Below, one piece after another: positions 1-9,487 of a stretch of DNA of 64,000 nucleotides. Source of the stretch: Arthrobacter sp. B1805. Its GTDB lineage: Bacteria; Actinomycetota; Actinomycetes; Actinomycetales; Micrococcaceae. The notes under the pieces are model-generated. The model did no database searches. It was not told the DNA's origin and saw only the letters and a program-made list of their open reading frames with translations. The stretch covers positions 360,850 to 424,849 of the forward strand of contig NZ_PJIQ01000001.1 of the NCBI RefSeq assembly GCF_002929745.1, in the 5' to 3' direction. Every line of letters starts with the position of its first letter. Position 1 is the stretch's first letter. The position numbers and the translations under genes are program-made.

Positions 1-524
1 CAGCTGGTGGCGGTGCGGTGCTTCCGAACGGGCGGATCTCGGTACCGCGGATCCTCCGTGAGGCGCCCTGGCAGATCGTCCTGTTCTCCATCGGCATGTA
101 CCTCGTCGTCTACGGGTTGCGGAACCAGGGCCTCACCAATGAGCTCGCCGGCGTCTTCTCGGCCATCGGCGACAACGGTGTGCTCATCACCGCTCTCGGC
201 GTCGGCGTTATCGTCGCGGTCCTTGCGTCCCTGATGAACAACATGCCCACAGTCCTGATTGCATCGCTGGCCATCGGGTCCGCCGGAGCCGCCGGGTTGA
301 CGCAGGAAGCGATGATCTACGCCAACGTCATCGGCTCCGACCTCGGCCCGAAAATCACCCCCATCGGCAGCCTCGCGACCCTCCTGTGGCTGCATGTTCT
401 GGACCGCAAGGGCATCCACATCGGCTGGGGCCAGTACTTCCGCGTCGGCATCGTCCTGACCATCCCCGTGCTGATCATCACCCTCCTCGCCCTCGCAGGA
501 TGGCTCACGCTCATCGGCATCTAG
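1..524 (+). CDS. arsB: ArsB-type arsenite efflux permease, C-terminal part
   Basis: This is the 3' end of an integral membrane protein; the 5' end lies outside the window and the frame is open from base 3. The remaining ~173 residues hold several hydrophobic segments and the stretch [17 protein letters not shown], which is characteristic of ArsB of the ArsB/NhaD ion-transporter group. Members export arsenite or antimonite, alone or with an ArsA ATPase. No ars regulator or reductase is visible downstream, so any ars operon context must lie upstream. The family call is confident; the substrate is inferred from family. Confidence 0.8.
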   Translation, partial: AGGGAVLPNGRISVPRILREAPWQIVLFSIGMYLVVYGLRNQGLTNELAGVFSAIGDNGVLITALGVGVIVAVLASLMNNMPTVLIASLAIGSAGAAGLTQEAMIYANVIGSDLGPKITPIGSLATLLWLHVLDRKGIHIGWGQYFRVGIVLTIPVLIITLLALAGWLTLIGI

Positions 525-777
525 GCGGGTAGCCTACGATGCCACCCATGGCGGAGTCACTTACCGACCTTCTGGTGGGAAGCGTGCGGATGCCCACGCG
601 ACGGTCATGCTGAAGTAGAAGGCGTCGAGCAACACGGCCATCGGCTTGCTCGACACCATGCACGCCCGCGGGTGTCGTGGAGAACGGCGCGGACGCGGGG
701 TCGGGCGGGGCAGCGTCGGCCGGCCCGCTCTGCTGACTCCCCGCCTACCGCACAGGCAACGCGGGTACCGTGGGCGG
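525..777. other. Intergenic region with a possible short reverse ORF
   Basis: No convincing gene lies between arsB and the DUF2252 gene. On the minus strand, 561-657 encodes a short open stretch (MVSSKPMAVLLDAFYF... ending in stop) with GC-rich third positions. It could be a 32-residue ORF or a gene remnant, but no ribosome site or family match supports it. No clear terminator hairpin was found behind arsB. Confidence 0.3.
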
Positions 778-2091
778 ATGGCAGCCACAGATTCCCGTCA
801 GCAGCACATCGTCAGCACCCTCGTCGAAGCGCACCAGGACCTCATGAGCGTCGATCCGCTGGCCTTCCGGGCGAGATTCCGGAAGATGGCGGCGGATCCG
901 TACGCCTTCTACCGTGGCAGCGCCTCGCTCTTCTACACCGACATGGCGACGCTCGACGATGCCTGGGCCGACGAGCGCACGGGCCGCGTGTGGATCCACG
1001 GTGACCTGCACGCGGAGAACTTCGGGACCTACATGAGCAACGAGGGAAGGCTCACGTTCGATGTCAACGATTTCGACGAGGCGTACGTGGGCCATTTCTC
1101 CTGGGACCTGCGCCGCTTCGTCGCCTCGCTGACGTTGCTCTGCTGGCAGAAGGCCCTGCCGTCGCAGGCGGTGAGGGACCTCGCGCGCATCTACCTCGAG
1201 GCGTACCTGGGGCGCGTCGAGGACTATGTGGACGACGAGCAGTCCGCGTTCGCCTTCGGTCTCGACAACACCGACGGCACCATCCATCACGTCCTGCAGC
1301 AGGCCCGGGCGGCACGGCGGACGCGCCTGCTCGACTCGCTCACGCTGATCGAGGACTACGAACGCCAGTTCCGCGACGACGGCACCATCCGGACGCTGGA
1401 CGACGGCGAGTACACCGAGGTGGCAGCAGCTTTCGACCACTATCTCGGCACCATTCCCGACAGCGAGCGCTCGCGCCGACGTGTGTTCTACCGGGTCAAG
1501 GGAATCGTCGGGAAGAAGGGCTTCGGTATCGGCAGCGCCGGCCTGCCGACGTACAACGTGCTGATCGAGGGTTTCGACGAGGCCCAGGAGAACGACATCA
1601 TCCTGACGATGAAGCAGTCGAACATCGCCGCACCCAGCCGCATCGTCCATGACGAGCGCGTCCGCAGCTACTTCAGGGACGACGGCCATCGCGCGGTCAT
1701 CAGCCAGCGATCCCTCCAGCCCCATACCGATCCCTTCCTCGGCTACACGACCATCCGCGGCGTCTCGTTCGTGGTCTCGGAGCTGTCGCCCTACAAGCGC
1801 GACCTCTCCTGGGAGGACCTGACGGAGCCGGAACAGATGGGGCCCGTACTCGAAGCGCTCGGGCAGGCTACCGCGAAGATCCATTGCTCGACGGACGAGG
1901 ACAGCGACCACGATCTCGTGCCGTTCCGCACCGAGACCGCGATCATCGCCGCTGTCGACCGCTCCCGTGCCGACTTCATCGAGGACATCATCGCTTTCGG
2001 TGAGCGCTACGCCGACACTGTCAGGGAGGACCACGCACTGTTCGTCGACGCCTTCCGCGAAGGGCTCATCACCGCGGTCCCGGCGGCCTGA
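778..2091 (+). CDS. DUF2252 family protein
   Basis: A 437-residue soluble protein matching the DUF2252 family, which is widespread in actinobacteria and is thought to have a kinase-like (APH/HipA-like) fold. The stretch WIHGDLHAENFG resembles the HGDxHxxN catalytic loop of aminoglycoside phosphotransferase-like kinases, and FDVNDFDEA resembles the following metal-binding Asp loop. The ATG at 778 is chosen because family similarity begins there; the longer upstream reading is Arg-rich and unlike coding sequence. It stands alone, 10 bases ahead of the first HAIR operator of the dnaK operon. The biochemical role is unknown. Confidence 0.85.
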   Translation: MAATDSRQQHIVSTLVEAHQDLMSVDPLAFRARFRKMAADPYAFYRGSASLFYTDMATLDDAWADERTGRVWIHGDLHAENFGTYMSNEGRLTFDVNDFDEAYVGHFSWDLRRFVASLTLLCWQKALPSQAVRDLARIYLEAYLGRVEDYVDDEQSAFAFGLDNTDGTIHHVLQQARAARRTRLLDSLTLIEDYERQFRDDGTIRTLDDGEYTEVAAAFDHYLGTIPDSERSRRRVFYRVKGIVGKKGFGIGSAGLPTYNVLIEGFDEAQENDIILTMKQSNIAAPSRIVHDERVRSYFRDDGHRAVISQRSLQPHTDPFLGYTTIRGVSFVVSELSPYKRDLSWEDLTEPEQMGPVLEALGQATAKIHCSTDEDSDHDLVPFRTETAIIAAVDRSRADFIEDIIAFGERYADTVREDHALFVDAFREGLITAVPAA

Positions 2092-2100
2092 CGAGGAGGA

Positions 2101-2121
2101 GTTGAGCCAAGCACGCTCAAC
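2101..2121. promoter_or_regulatory. HAIR operator 1 (HspR site) upstream of dnaK
   Basis: Perfect inverted repeat GTTGAGC-N7-GCTCAAC. It fits the HspR-associated inverted repeat (known consensus CTTGAGT-N7-ACTCAAG). It lies just upstream of the predicted -35 box of dnaK. The hspR gene at the end of this operon supplies the presumed repressor. Confidence 0.85.
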
Positions 2122-2127
2122 TTCATT

Positions 2128-2153
2128 TTGAACTCGGCCGGCCCGGCGCTATA

Positions 2154-2155
<2 letters not shown>
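2128..2155 (+). promoter_or_regulatory. Predicted dnaK operon promoter
   Basis: TTGAAC (2128-2133) and TATACT (2150-2155) with a 16-bp spacer make a good housekeeping-type promoter. The -35 is next to HAIR 1 and the -10 overlaps HAIR 2, so HspR binding would block RNA polymerase. The predicted leader is roughly 70 nt. Confidence 0.7.
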
Positions 2156-4102
<1,947 letters not shown>

Positions 4103-4104
4103 CC

Positions 4105-4767
4105 ATGCCGCACCACGGAAATGAAGAAGAGCACCAGTCAGAGCCGGTGAGCTTTACCGACAACCGGAAGATCGACCCTGAGACGGGCGAAGTCCGTGGG
4201 CAGCAGAACGATGCCGGCACTCCGGCCGCGGAGGAATCCGCGGCCGGAGGGCAGGCCGGTCCCGCTGATGACGCGATCGACGGGGACGCCCTGGCCCAGG
4301 CGGAGGCGATCCTCAACGAGGCCGGCGCCGAGGGGGACAGCAATCCTGCGGTGGATGTCGTCGCGGAGCTCCGCGATGATCTGCTCCGCCTGCAGGCGGA
4401 GTACGTCAACTACCGGCGCCGCGTCGAGCGAGATCGTGACGTCGCCCGGGACCAGGCGGTCATCGGCGTCATCAACTCGCTGATGCCCGTCCTCGACGAC
4501 ATCGACGCCGCGCGTCAGCACGGCGACCTCGCCGAGGGACCGTTCGCGGCGATCGCGGGCAAGCTCGAGAACGTCCTCAAGACGTACGAGCTCACCCGGA
4601 TCGACGAGGTGGGCGTCGCGTTCGACCCGAACATCCACGAGGCACTTATGCAGCAGCCGAGCGCGGATGTCCAGGTGGACAGCGTCAGCCAGATCCTTCG
4701 TGCGGGCTACCGCAAGGGCGAGCGCGTCCTCAGGGCCGCGCAGGTCATCGTGGCGGTACCGGAGTAG
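4105..4767 (+). CDS. grpE: Nucleotide exchange factor GrpE
   Basis: 220 residues. GrpE releases ADP from DnaK. A long acidic, low-complexity N-terminal half is followed by the coiled-coil region (LQAEYVNYRRRVERDRD) and the C-terminal beta domain ending RAAQVIVAVPE, typical of actinobacterial GrpE. Only 2 bases separate it from the dnaK stop, so the two are almost certainly co-transcribed. The downstream spacer to dnaJ is unusually long and carries a large palindrome. Confidence 0.96.
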   Translation: MPHHGNEEEHQSEPVSFTDNRKIDPETGEVRGQQNDAGTPAAEESAAGGQAGPADDAIDGDALAQAEAILNEAGAEGDSNPAVDVVAELRDDLLRLQAEYVNYRRRVERDRDVARDQAVIGVINSLMPVLDDIDAARQHGDLAEGPFAAIAGKLENVLKTYELTRIDEVGVAFDPNIHEALMQQPSADVQVDSVSQILRAGYRKGERVLRAAQVIVAVPE

Positions 4768-4776
4768 GCAGCATGA

Positions 4777-4873
4777 ACGCCGGGACAGTCCCCGAACGGC
4801 GGCAACGAAATTCCTGCGGGCCTGGCGGCCCTTGGAATATTGAAGCCGCCTTCCTCGGGAACTGTCCCGGCGT
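4777..4873. repeat. 97-nt near-continuous palindrome between grpE and dnaJ
   Basis: The outer arms 4777-4789 and 4861-4873 are perfect 13-bp complements (ACGCCGGGACAGT / ACTGTCCCGGCGT). Pairing resumes inwards: CCCGA 4791-4795 with TCGGG 4855-4859, GGCGGC 4798-4803 with GCCGCC 4845-4850, ATTCC around 4810-4814 with GGAAT around 4834-4838, and GGGCC 4818-4822 with GGCCC 4827-4831 around a TGGC loop. The element begins 9 bases after the grpE stop. It could be an RNA processing or attenuation hairpin inside the operon mRNA, or a REP/MITE-like palindromic insertion. No U-run follows, so a simple terminator is unlikely. Confidence 0.85.
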
Positions 4874-4923
4874 ACGCCGCTTACTCACTAATGAATTGGA
4901 AGAACGACGAAAGGAGACGCCAA

Positions 4924-5919
4924 TTGGCTAGTCAGGATTGGGTCGACAAGGATTTCTACAAGATCCTGGGTGTCTCCAAAGATGCGTCCGACGACGACAT
5001 CAAGAAGGCGTACCGGAAGCTTGCGCGCAAGCACCACCCTGACCAGAACCAGGGCGACGCCGGTTCCGAGCGGATGTTCAAGGACGTGTCGGAGGCGTAT
5101 TCCGTCCTGTCTGATTCCGAGCAGCGCCAGCAGTACGATGCCATTCGAGCGATGGGCGGCGGAGCACGTTTCTCGGCCGGCGGTGCCGGTGGGAACGCCG
5201 GTGGCAGCGCCGGTTTCGAGGACGTGTTCGGCAATCTCTTCGGTCAGGGCGGCGCAGGCACGCGCCAGCGCACGGGATTCTCGAACGGCAACCTCCCTCC
5301 GGAATTCGCCGACCTGTTCGGCGGCGGTATGGGGGGCAACGGCTTCCCCGGCGGATTCCAGTCGACGCGCCCGCAGAAGGGCGCCGACCGCACCGCCAGC
5401 ACGTCGATCTCGTTCTCGGGATCGATCAACGGGACGACGATCGGCCTGCGAGAGCCCTCGGGCGAGCAGATCGACGTGCGCATCCCGGCGGGCATCCGGG
5501 ACGGGCAGAAGGTCCGCGTCAAGGGGAAGGGACAGCCCGGCCAGGCCGGTCCGGGTGATCTCATGGTCACCGTCCACGTGAAAGAGCACCCGGTCTTCAC
5601 GCGCGACGGGGACAACATCCGCATCCATGTGCCCGTCACCTTTCCCGAGGCGGTCCTCGGTGCGCAGATCGAGGTGCCGACGCTCACCGCGGAGATGGTG
5701 AAGATGCGCGTCCCGGCCGGAACGCCGTCGGGCAGGACCCTGCGGCTCAAGGGCAGGGGCGTGAAGACAGCGAAGGGAACGGGCGACCTGCTGGTGACCG
5801 TCGACGTCGTCGTCCCACAGAATCTCTCGAAAGAGGCTGAGGCCGCCGTCGAGGCGTTTCGGGATGCCACGAAGGATGCCGATCCGCGGGCGGGTCTGGC
5901 CGCGAAGGCCCGCCTGTAA
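4924..5919 (+). CDS. DnaJ C-terminal domain co-chaperone without zinc finger (CbpA-like)
   Basis: 331 residues. The J domain is at the N-terminus (DFYKILGV, the HPD motif in KHHPDQ), followed by a Gly/Phe-rich linker (about residues 75-150) and the two beta-sandwich substrate domains. The four CxxCxGxG zinc-finger repeats of classical DnaJ are absent, and no cysteine pairs are visible, so this is a type II (CbpA-like) J protein. The TTG at 4924 is chosen as start because AGGAG at 4912-4916 sits 7 nt upstream and the J domain begins right after it; the upstream reading covers intergenic sequence. It should stimulate DnaK ATPase in the operon. Confidence 0.92.
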   Translation: MASQDWVDKDFYKILGVSKDASDDDIKKAYRKLARKHHPDQNQGDAGSERMFKDVSEAYSVLSDSEQRQQYDAIRAMGGGARFSAGGAGGNAGGSAGFEDVFGNLFGQGGAGTRQRTGFSNGNLPPEFADLFGGGMGGNGFPGGFQSTRPQKGADRTASTSISFSGSINGTTIGLREPSGEQIDVRIPAGIRDGQKVRVKGKGQPGQAGPGDLMVTVHVKEHPVFTRDGDNIRIHVPVTFPEAVLGAQIEVPTLTAEMVKMRVPAGTPSGRTLRLKGRGVKTAKGTGDLLVTVDVVVPQNLSKEAEAAVEAFRDATKDADPRAGLAAKARL

Positions 5920-5970
5920 CAGTACATTTGAGCGATCGCCGGGCACACCGGCAACGGAAGGAGGCACGCA

Positions 5971-6411
5971 ATGGACTACTCAATGCCCATCTATGTCATC
6001 TCCGTGGCCGCCGAGCTCGCCGACATGCACCCGCAGACCCTGCGCCAGTACGACCGGCTCGGCCTCGTGACGCCGAGCCGGGCGCCCGGCCGTGCGCGGC
6101 GATACTCGCAGAAGGACGTCAGCACGCTGCGGGAGATCCAGAGGCTCTCGCAGGAGGGAGTGTCCCTCGAGGGCATCCGGCGCATCCTCGATCTCGAGAA
6201 CCAGGTGTCGGCGCTGCAGTCGCGCGTCAGCGAGCTCTCGTCCGAGTTGGCCAGCCGCCGCGTCCAGTCCGAGTCGAGCAGGATCTTCGCGGCGGGGCTG
6301 GCGGGCGACGTCATCACGCTGTCACGGGGGCAGCGCCCGCGCCCGCGCAGCCAGGCGCTGGTCGTCTGGCGACCGGATTCCGCCCGGACGGATACTGCCC
6401 GGGCGAACTAG
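5971..6411 (+). CDS. hspR: MerR-family heat shock repressor HspR
   Basis: 146 residues. The N-terminal winged helix-turn-helix of the MerR type (VAAELADMHPQTLRQYDRLG) is followed by the coiled coil (ENQVSALQSRVSELSSELA). HspR represses the dnaK operon and other chaperone genes by binding HAIR repeats and uses DnaK as co-repressor in Streptomyces. AAGGAGG lies about 7 nt before the ATG. Three HAIR sites in this window (two before dnaK, one before clpB) are its likely targets, so it is autoregulated. Confidence 0.95.
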   Translation: MDYSMPIYVISVAAELADMHPQTLRQYDRLGLVTPSRAPGRARRYSQKDVSTLREIQRLSQEGVSLEGIRRILDLENQVSALQSRVSELSSELASRRVQSESSRIFAAGLAGDVITLSRGQRPRPRSQALVVWRPDSARTDTARAN

Positions 6412-6464
6412 GCGGGTCGGGTTACTGCCCGCCGGCGGGCGACGCGTCCGTAGCCTGTGCCGGG

Positions 6465-6641
6465 CTATCGGGGAGCATCGGCCAGCCGCACTTCCTGGCG
6501 TCGCGTGTCGACCGACGAGGACACCGCTGCGCCGAGGAGCAGCAGCCGCATGGTGCGTTCGGTCGCTTCGATCAGGAGCTGCTCGCCGTTCCCGACAGCA
6601 TGCGCTGGAAGGGCCGCTGTCGACGCTCGTTGCAGGGTCAT
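6465..6641 (-). CDS. Possible small protein (58 aa), unrecognised
   Basis: An ATG at 6641 opens 58 codons on the minus strand (starts MTLQRASTAA, ends RLADAPR) with strongly GC-biased third positions (codons such as CTG, CTC, GCG, GTC), as in real genes of this genome. A hydrophobic patch, MRLLLLGAAV, lies mid-protein. It would run convergent to hspR and divergent from the 6708 gene. There is no strong ribosome site and no recognised family. It could equally be noncoding; no other gene explains 6412-6707. Confidence 0.3.
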   Translation of the reverse strand: MTLQRASTAALPAHAVGNGEQLLIEATERTMRLLLLGAAVSSSVDTRRQEVRLADAPR

Positions 6642-6707
6642 GACCGGTGGAAATTGTCAGGGTACGCAGGCAGACTGGAGTGATGGACAACGCCGCGGAG
6701 TCACACC

Positions 6708-7274
6708 ATGATTGAGGAATTCGTCGAGGCCCTCGTGGTCGGACTCGGTGTGCTGACCGCGCTGGGAGCCGGGACCGGTGTGGCCGGGTGGCTGGCGGTA
6801 CGCAAGATCCGCCGATCGCGGATCATCGAGCGGACCAAGGATCGTGGGATGCTGGCTGCCCGCGCCTACGCCCCGGACAAGCTGACGCGGGAGCCCGCCC
6901 GGTTGATCGGCGAACTGAAGCGATCCTCGCACGCCACCCAGCTCGCACTCGGCGAAGCCGCGGCCCAGGGCCGCCCCGTCGGCGACCTGCCCCGGGCGGC
7001 CGCGGAGATCGACCAGGCAGCGGCATCTCTGGAGGACCTGTTGAGGGTGGCGGACCGCGAGCCCAACCGGGCCCTGAAGCAGGAATTGACCACGGACCTC
7101 GCGGCTCAGGCCCGCGCGCTCGACGAGCTCTCGGCCGATCTGCGCCGCTCCCTCCTGCAGACGTCGCGGTCCATCGACACCCTCCAGCTCGAGCAGGCGA
7201 CGAAGAGGCTTCGCACGGAGATATCGGCGATGTCGACGTGGCGGGACTCGTACGGGAACCGGCAGGTCTGGTAA
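6708..7274 (+). CDS. Membrane-anchored coiled-coil protein, uncharacterised
   Basis: 188 residues. One N-terminal transmembrane helix (about residues 8-30, VVGLGVLTALGAGTGVAGW) is followed by a basic stop-transfer region (RKIRRSRIIERTK) and a long, charged, helical cytoplasmic part. No catalytic motif is seen. It lies 51 bases upstream of, and in line with, the PspA-like gene, which suggests a membrane-associated partner in an envelope stress pair. That role is inferred from context only. Confidence 0.7.
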   Translation: MIEEFVEALVVGLGVLTALGAGTGVAGWLAVRKIRRSRIIERTKDRGMLAARAYAPDKLTREPARLIGELKRSSHATQLALGEAAAQGRPVGDLPRAAAEIDQAAASLEDLLRVADREPNRALKQELTTDLAAQARALDELSADLRRSLLQTSRSIDTLQLEQATKRLRTEISAMSTWRDSYGNRQVW

Positions 7275-7325
7275 CCGGTTCAACAGGTAACCTCAACCAT
7301 CCGCTCCAGCTCCGGGGGTCCGACC

Positions 7326-8027
7326 ATGTCGATCAAACGCCGCATCACCCGCATCGTGCGGGCGAACCGCACTGCGGCGGCCGAAGCCGGGCAGGACCCC
7401 CAGGCCCAGGCGCAGAACGCACAGCAGGTGCAGCGGACGCTGCTCGATCAGGCACGGCGCGGCGCAGCTGATGTCGCGGCACACCACCACCGTGTGGGCC
7501 TCGCCGCCAACGAGGCCGCGGCCTATCTCGACCGCGTGGAGGCTGCCGCGGCTGCGGCCGTGCAGAGGGGCGACGACGACGCCGCCCGAAACGCGATCCG
7601 AGAGTCGATGGCAGCTCGACGCCGCCTCGATGCCCTGGTCGCCCAGCTGCGCGAAGCCGAACGGCAGTCACGGCAGCTCCATGACGACGTCCAACGGATC
7701 GAGCACCGTGTGCAGCAGAGCGCGATGGAGTGGGACACCATGCTTGCTCGCCGTGCTGCTGCGCAGGCCGCCCTCGGTGTGCACGACGCGCTCGCTTCGT
7801 CTACCGGCGAAGCCACCGCGCTCGACGCTGCACGCCGCAACGCCGAGCTCGACGTCAGACGCCTGGAAGCCCAGGCCAGGGCGCGCGAGGAGCTGTCCTG
7901 GACCGATCCGTCATCGCCGCGCCTGAAGCAGGCTTTCGAGGAGCTGGAAGCCGAAGCAGAGGCGCAGCAGGAACTGGAGGACCTCAAGCGAAGGAATTCC
8001 CGAGGCTACCCACCCGCGCAGCAATGA
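7326..8027 (+). CDS. PspA/IM30-like coiled-coil protein
   Basis: 233 residues, almost entirely alpha-helical with heptad-rich, Ala/Arg/Glu-rich segments, starting MSIKRRITRIVRAN as an amphipathic helix. The overall pattern fits the PspA/IM30 (ESCRT-III-like) family, whose members coat and repair stressed membranes. The upstream neighbour is a single-span membrane protein that could act as its docking partner. The PspA assignment is by pattern and is moderately secure; it could be another coiled-coil scaffold. Confidence 0.65.
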   Translation: MSIKRRITRIVRANRTAAAEAGQDPQAQAQNAQQVQRTLLDQARRGAADVAAHHHRVGLAANEAAAYLDRVEAAAAAAVQRGDDDAARNAIRESMAARRRLDALVAQLREAERQSRQLHDDVQRIEHRVQQSAMEWDTMLARRAAAQAALGVHDALASSTGEATALDAARRNAELDVRRLEAQARAREELSWTDPSSPRLKQAFEELEAEAEAQQELEDLKRRNSRGYPPAQQ

Positions 8028-8100
8028 TGGCGCGGAGGGCGGCGTCGACGTCCTCCGCGAGACGGACCCGGATGTGCCAGGTAACCGGACTGTTCGTCGC

Positions 8101-8156
8101 CCGGACGGCCACGAGCCCGGACGGCCACGAGCCCGGACGGCCACGAGCCCGGACGG
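8101..8156. repeat. 16-bp direct tandem repeat, 3.5 copies
   Basis: The unit CCGGACGGCCACGAGC occurs at 8101-8116, 8117-8132 and 8133-8148 without mismatch, followed by a partial copy to about 8156. It sits in the gap between the PspA-like gene and the SDR gene. Because 16 is not a multiple of three, each extra copy changes the reading frame of any gene across it. Confidence 0.95.
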
Positions 8157-8221
8157 GTACGCCACCGCCGTCCAGAAGTACAGCCGCGTTCGGTTCGCAT
8201 TCCGGGAGCTACACTCGGCCC

Positions 8222-8905
8222 ATGGCTGAACTGAACGGTTCCCACGTCCTCGTCGTCGGTGCTACCGGCGTCCTCGGAGCGGAGCTGGCCCGACAGCTCG
8301 CTCTCGAGGGGGCCCAGCTCACGCTGTCGGGGCGGTCGAGGGAGAAGCTGTCGAGGCTGGCGGACGAGCTCGGCGACGCCGTCGTCGATCAGGTCGCTGC
8401 CGATCTCGGCAAGCCGAGCGGCCCTGCGGACATCGCCGCTGCCGTGTACGGACGCGAACTGAACGGTGTGGTCTTCGCTTCCGGCGTCGTCGCCTTCGGT
8501 CCCGCGGTCGAGGTGGACGACGACACCCTGGACGAGCTCATGCTCGTGAATCTTCTCGGATACATGCGACTGATGCGGGATGTCGCCCCACGCCTTCCGA
8601 GGGATTCGTTCGTGGCGCAGATCAGTGCCGTCGTCGCGGAGAGCCCGACGGCGGGGATGGCCGCGTACTCGGCCTCGAAAGCCGGCCTCAGCGCCTACGG
8701 CACAGCACTCACGCTGGAACTGCGCCGGCAGGGCGTCCGGGTCCTGGATGCACGTCCGCCGCACACCGAGACCGGGCTGGCCGCCAGACCCATCGCGGGG
8801 CAGGCGCCCAGACTGCCGCAGGGCAAGGACCCGGTGGCCGTGGCCGGGCGCATCGTCGCGGCGATCCGCGAGGGTGAACGGGACCTCCCGTCCACGTCGT
8901 TCTGA
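8222..8905 (+). CDS. Short-chain dehydrogenase/reductase
   Basis: 227 residues. A Rossmann-fold oxidoreductase of the SDR family: the dinucleotide-binding glycine motif is VVGATGVLGAELA, and the catalytic Tyr-Lys pair is YSASK, about 15 residues after the predicted catalytic Ser (QISAVVAES). Length is near the family norm of about 250. The ATG at 8222 begins the Rossmann strand; the longer upstream frame crosses the tandem repeat and is noncoding in character. The substrate cannot be deduced. Confidence 0.85.
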   Translation: MAELNGSHVLVVGATGVLGAELARQLALEGAQLTLSGRSREKLSRLADELGDAVVDQVAADLGKPSGPADIAAAVYGRELNGVVFASGVVAFGPAVEVDDDTLDELMLVNLLGYMRLMRDVAPRLPRDSFVAQISAVVAESPTAGMAAYSASKAGLSAYGTALTLELRRQGVRVLDARPPHTETGLAARPIAGQAPRLPQGKDPVAVAGRIVAAIREGERDLPSTSF

Positions 8906-8926
8906 CGCCTGCACCCCGCGTGTCTA

Positions 8927-9487
8927 CTATCCCGGTGTGACAGCGCTCCGCGCCGACAGCGTTCCGACCGCCTGCAGGAGCGACCAGCCCAGCAGCACCG
9001 CGCCGGAGCCGACGCCCGAGACCGCGGCAACGAGGACGGCGTCGTGCAGCGTGAACGCCAGGAGCAGCCCGATGACTCCGAGGATGGTCATCGCGGTGGC
9101 GATGGAGAGCAGTTGGCGCCGCCCCTCGCGCCACAGCCGCGCCAGGGGATAGAAGTGCACGCCCACCACCAGTGCGATCCAGCCGAGTGCCGCAGCGGGT
9201 TCGATCTGGCTCAGGACGGCGAGCCCACCGAACAGCGCGACCGCCTCGATCACCACCACCAGCCAGAAGAACCGCGTGAAGCCCACCGGGGGACGGTCGC
9301 CTGCTGCACGCAGGATGCGCATGGTGCGGACGAAGGCCACGAGGACGACAGCGAACGCCGCCACCGCGAGGATCCGCAGCGGAACGGCGGCAGCAGCCTC
9401 GAGTCCCGCAGCGTTGACGATGACGAAGACCACGCCGAAGGACGCACCGATGAGGTGGCCGACAAAGGTAGGTCTACCAACAGTCAT
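8927..9487 (-). CDS. Multi-span membrane protein, uncharacterised
   Basis: 186 residues with about five to six hydrophobic helices (for example GASFGVVFVIVNAAGL, RILAVAAFAVVLVAFV, FFWLVVVIEAVALFGGLAVL, LLSIATAMTILGVIGLLLAF). It has no conserved charged motif that would indicate transport chemistry. Its ATG overlaps the end of the upstream 9484-10515 gene by 4 bases (ATGA), so the two are translationally coupled. Function unknown. Confidence 0.75.
   Translation of the reverse strand: MTVGRPTFVGHLIGASFGVVFVIVNAAGLEAAAAVPLRILAVAAFAVVLVAFVRTMRILRAAGDRPPVGFTRFFWLVVVIEAVALFGGLAVLSQIEPAAALGWIALVVGVHFYPLARLWREGRRQLLSIATAMTILGVIGLLLAFTLHDAVLVAAVSGVGSGAVLLGWSLLQAVGTLSARSAVTPG

Noticed and set aside
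4768-4923. In-frame upstream extension of dnaJ from 4840
   Set aside because: It lies in the palindrome and A-rich spacer, lacks a ribosome site, and the J domain begins after the TTG at 4924, which has a good AGGAG.
6427-6440. GC palindrome GCCCGCCGGCGGGC after hspR as terminator
   Set aside because: Perfectly symmetric with no loop and no U-tract; hspR termination here cannot be supported.
8006-8914. Long minus-strand frame opposite the SDR gene
   Set aside because: It is the antisense of a clear SDR gene, rich in Arg and His with no domain pattern; a GC-rich shadow.
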